A stretch of 64,000 bases of DNA, from contig NZ_CP018835.1 of assembly GCF_002196515.1 (NCBI RefSeq), forward strand, positions 372,001 through 436,000. Reading direction: 5' to 3'. Of the stretch, positions 62,091-64,000 are shown piece after piece. Under the pieces are notes generated by a model, which saw only the letters and a program-made list of their open reading frames with translations, was not told where the DNA came from and ran no database searches. The translations under genes were made by a program, and so were the position numbers. Numbering within the stretch: the stretch's first letter is position 1; each line of letters begins with the position of its first letter. The stretch comes from Vibrio gazogenes. Lineage in GTDB: Bacteria; Pseudomonadota; Gammaproteobacteria; Enterobacterales; Vibrionaceae.

Positions 62091-63751
62091 TTCGCCCGAC
62101 TCCCTTCTTTGACTTTCGGCTCAATATCCGCTTCACTCTGTTTGCCGAAAATAATCGAGTTCGGCTGGCGACGTAAATCCTGGAGTAATGGATATAATGT
62201 TTCAAGATTACGCTGTACGGCATCAAGACTTTGCTGAATATTCTGTCCTAAAGCGCCTTGTGCCTGATAGTCACTCAACGTTTCATTCAAAGTTTCCAAT
62301 GCCCCCACCAACCGATCTGGAATGGCCTGTGTACTCTGTTGTGACAGCAACGTTTTCAGGCTTTTGCTCGCTTCATGTAACTCTTTAAAGGTGTCATCAG
62401 CTGCAACGAGTGTTTGATTGAGTTGCCCGACGGTTTTCTCCATCGGCAACGCAGCCAGATGATCGAGAATCAGTGTAATTTTTTCCTGCATTGAAGCCAG
62501 AGAGTTACTGACCGTCGGGAAAACCGGATATCCGTGATAGGTTGTTTCCTTCATCGGTTTAGGATCTTTGACAAACACCACCGACACCACTTTTGCACCG
62601 GTCAGTAAATTACTGCTACTCAACGTCGCACGCATGCCTTGCTCAAACCCTTGTGCCAACATCTCACGCCACTCATCCAGCTTGATGGTTTTCGTACTCA
62701 AATGCGTCTCGATTCTTTGCGGCTCCAAACGGACCAGAACCGGAATCGACGGCATACGAATATCCTCTGCACTCTCAATTCCACCGCTACGAAATGGTAC
62801 TTCTTCCACTGTCCCCAGACGAATCCCGTTATATTCCAACGGAGCCCCCGGAAGTAAGCCACTGATACTCCCCTGAACTAACATGATGTAATCAATATAT
62901 TTGTCATAGCGATTATTGGCGGCAGCTTCTTTAGAAGAAAACAGGCGGAACTCGGTTAAATCTTTAACGGGTGAACCGGAATCCCTCGCGTTTGTGGTAC
63001 CAAATGAGATCCCACCGGAGAATAGGGTCTGTAAAGAGTCCATCCGTACTTCCACCCCTTTTGCGGTTCCCTCAACCACCAGTCCGGGTGTCATCCAGAA
63101 CTGCACATTGCTATGAACCAAAGCATCATAAGGCGCATTCACAAAGATATGGTATGTAATCGCTTTTCGTTTCACATCGAAACCAACATTCTCAATATAG
63201 CCAACTTCAAATCCCCGAAAATGGACCGGTGATCCGACTTCCATTTTCGCGTTGTCCGTCGAATAGAGTTTTAGCCGAATCCCCTCATTATCAGCCGTCG
63301 ATAACGGAGGTTGTTTCAACATGGTAAAACGTTCACGTTTTTCACCATCTTTTCCCGGATGGACGTTGATATATGCACCGGAAAGAATCGTCCCCAACCC
63401 ACTGATACCTTCTTTACCGACTCTGGGTTTCACCACCCAGAACTTGCTTCTACTGTTTAACATCGCCTCGGAACCCTGCTCCATCCGGATGCGGATGATC
63501 GCATGATTAAAGTCATCGCTGAGATGGATGTCGGTGACTTCTCCGACATCGACATTGTGCGCTTTCACTTTGGTTTTCCCCGCGACCAGACCATCTGCAT
63601 TTTCTGCGACAACGATAATCTCCGGCCCTTGCTGGGACCAGTTTTCGACCAACATCCACCCGGCGACAATTGCGGCAATTAAAGGCACGAACCAGATCGA
63701 ATTAAAATGCATCCGGTGAGCGGATTCCGTAACAGATGATGAGCGACTCAA
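62087..63751 (-). CDS. pqiB: PqiB, MCE-domain intermembrane transport protein
   Basis: 554 residues from a TTG start (MSRSSSVTESAHRM) that overlaps the pqiA TGA, with GGAG about 10 bases upstream. One membrane segment (IWFVPLIAAIVAGWMLVENW) is followed by three MCE/MlaD repeats (GPEIIVVAENADGLVAGKTK; GIRLKLYSTDNAKMEVGSPV; RYDKYIDYIMLVQGSISGLL) and a C-terminal helical stretch that forms the tunnel. It spans the periplasm between PqiA and PqiC. Confidence 0.95.
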   Translation of the reverse strand: MSRSSSVTESAHRMHFNSIWFVPLIAAIVAGWMLVENWSQQGPEIIVVAENADGLVAGKTKVKAHNVDVGEVTDIHLSDDFNHAIIRIRMEQGSEAMLNSRSKFWVVKPRVGKEGISGLGTILSGAYINVHPGKDGEKRERFTMLKQPPLSTADNEGIRLKLYSTDNAKMEVGSPVHFRGFEVGYIENVGFDVKRKAITYHIFVNAPYDALVHSNVQFWMTPGLVVEGTAKGVEVRMDSLQTLFSGGISFGTTNARDSGSPVKDLTEFRLFSSKEAAANNRYDKYIDYIMLVQGSISGLLPGAPLEYNGIRLGTVEEVPFRSGGIESAEDIRMPSIPVLVRLEPQRIETHLSTKTIKLDEWREMLAQGFEQGMRATLSSSNLLTGAKVVSVVFVKDPKPMKETTYHGYPVFPTVSNSLASMQEKITLILDHLAALPMEKTVGQLNQTLVAADDTFKELHEASKSLKTLLSQQSTQAIPDRLVGALETLNETLSDYQAQGALGQNIQQSLDAVQRNLETLYPLLQDLRRQPNSIIFGKQSEADIEPKVKEGSRAK

Positions 63752-64000
63752 ATGGTTATCTCCTCAGATTTATCCCAGATCAGGCGGGAATCGAACGACA
63801 TTGCTGCCAGCATAGTCAGAATAACCACAGCAGCAAAAGAAATAGCGGCAACACCAGGAATAATATTCATCATCGCCCCCAGTTGAACCAACGCTGACAA
63901 AATCGCAACCACAAATACATCAACCATTGACCAGCGGCCGATAAATTCTGTGATGTGGTAGATCTGCTGAGTCGGTTTTTCATGCTCGCCATGACCAAAC
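63748..64000 (-). CDS. pqiA: PqiA C-terminal part (cut by window edge)
   Basis: The last 83 codons or so are present, reading FGHGEHEKPTQQIYHITEFI, GRWSMVDVFVVAILSALVQL, then a second membrane helix and the end SEEITI. 'IGRWSMVDVF' is the PqiA/YebS hallmark. An inner-membrane protein partnering PqiB. The stop overlaps the pqiB TTG. Confidence 0.92.
   Translation of the reverse strand, partial: FGHGEHEKPTQQIYHITEFIGRWSMVDVFVVAILSALVQLGAMMNIIPGVAAISFAAVVILTMLAAMSFDSRLIWDKSEEITI

Overview
The window reads as a chromosomal segment of a Vibrio or close relative. Pointers are the asnS/aspC pair, a vgrG-DUF4123-vasX-immunity type VI secretion (T6SS) cluster laid out like the V. cholerae auxiliary cluster, the dimethylglycine/sarcosine catabolic block known from marine vibrios, paralogous Cache chemoreceptors, and pqiABC. 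The genus call is an inference from gene content and order; no rRNA is present.

Bases 1-16,500 are a polymorphic-toxin island of AT-rich cassettes on the minus strand. Bases 1-1,750 hold remnants of Rhs-type toxin tips and immunity genes. Three 5'-truncated rhs cores follow (3155-5099, 7743-9670, 10917-13790), each with its own C-terminal toxin tip and downstream immunity gene, plus an orphan GHH-type nuclease tip (6661-7288). Cores 1 and 2 belong to a tandem duplication of about 4.57 kb, and both stop at the same codon against a type I-E CRISPR array (5105-5316, 4 repeats; 9676-9947, 5 repeats). The two arrays share no spacer. Each has an E. coli-like I-E leader on its right, so pre-crRNA transcription runs leftwards into the rhs fragment. 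No cas genes are in the window. Beyond each leader is a structured RNA element followed by a 65-codon ORF and a hairpin. This module occurs three times; the diverged third copy shows compensatory base changes. Broken symE copies and a plus-strand pair (membrane protein + DUF3800 protein) are interspersed.

Bases 16,557-26,939 form the T6SS cluster, transcribed leftwards: vgrG, DUF4123 adaptor, VasX-like pore-forming effector, then three tandem membrane immunity paralogues with near-identical C-terminal halves and unlike N-terminal halves.

Bases 27,634-48,315 form a methylated-glycine catabolic block: BCCT transporter, EtfB, EtfA, DgcB, DgcA, DUF5943, M19 dipeptidase, GbdR, SdaA, PurU, SoxG, SoxA, SoxD, SoxB, GlyA. 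Together they take dimethylglycine to sarcosine, glycine, serine and pyruvate, and recycle formaldehyde/C1 units through tetrahydrofolate. The betaine demethylase GbcAB is absent here. Palindromes with TGTCG half-sites precede glyA and sdaA.

Bases 48,729-64,000 are mostly core genome: asnS, aspC, a VOC protein, a Cache-GGDEF-EAL protein, a CodA-like deaminase with altered active-site neighbours, two tandem near-identical chemoreceptors, and pqiC-pqiB-pqiA (the last cut by the window edge). Two kinds of MITE-like palindromic element lie between genes; the end of one supplies the purU stop codon.
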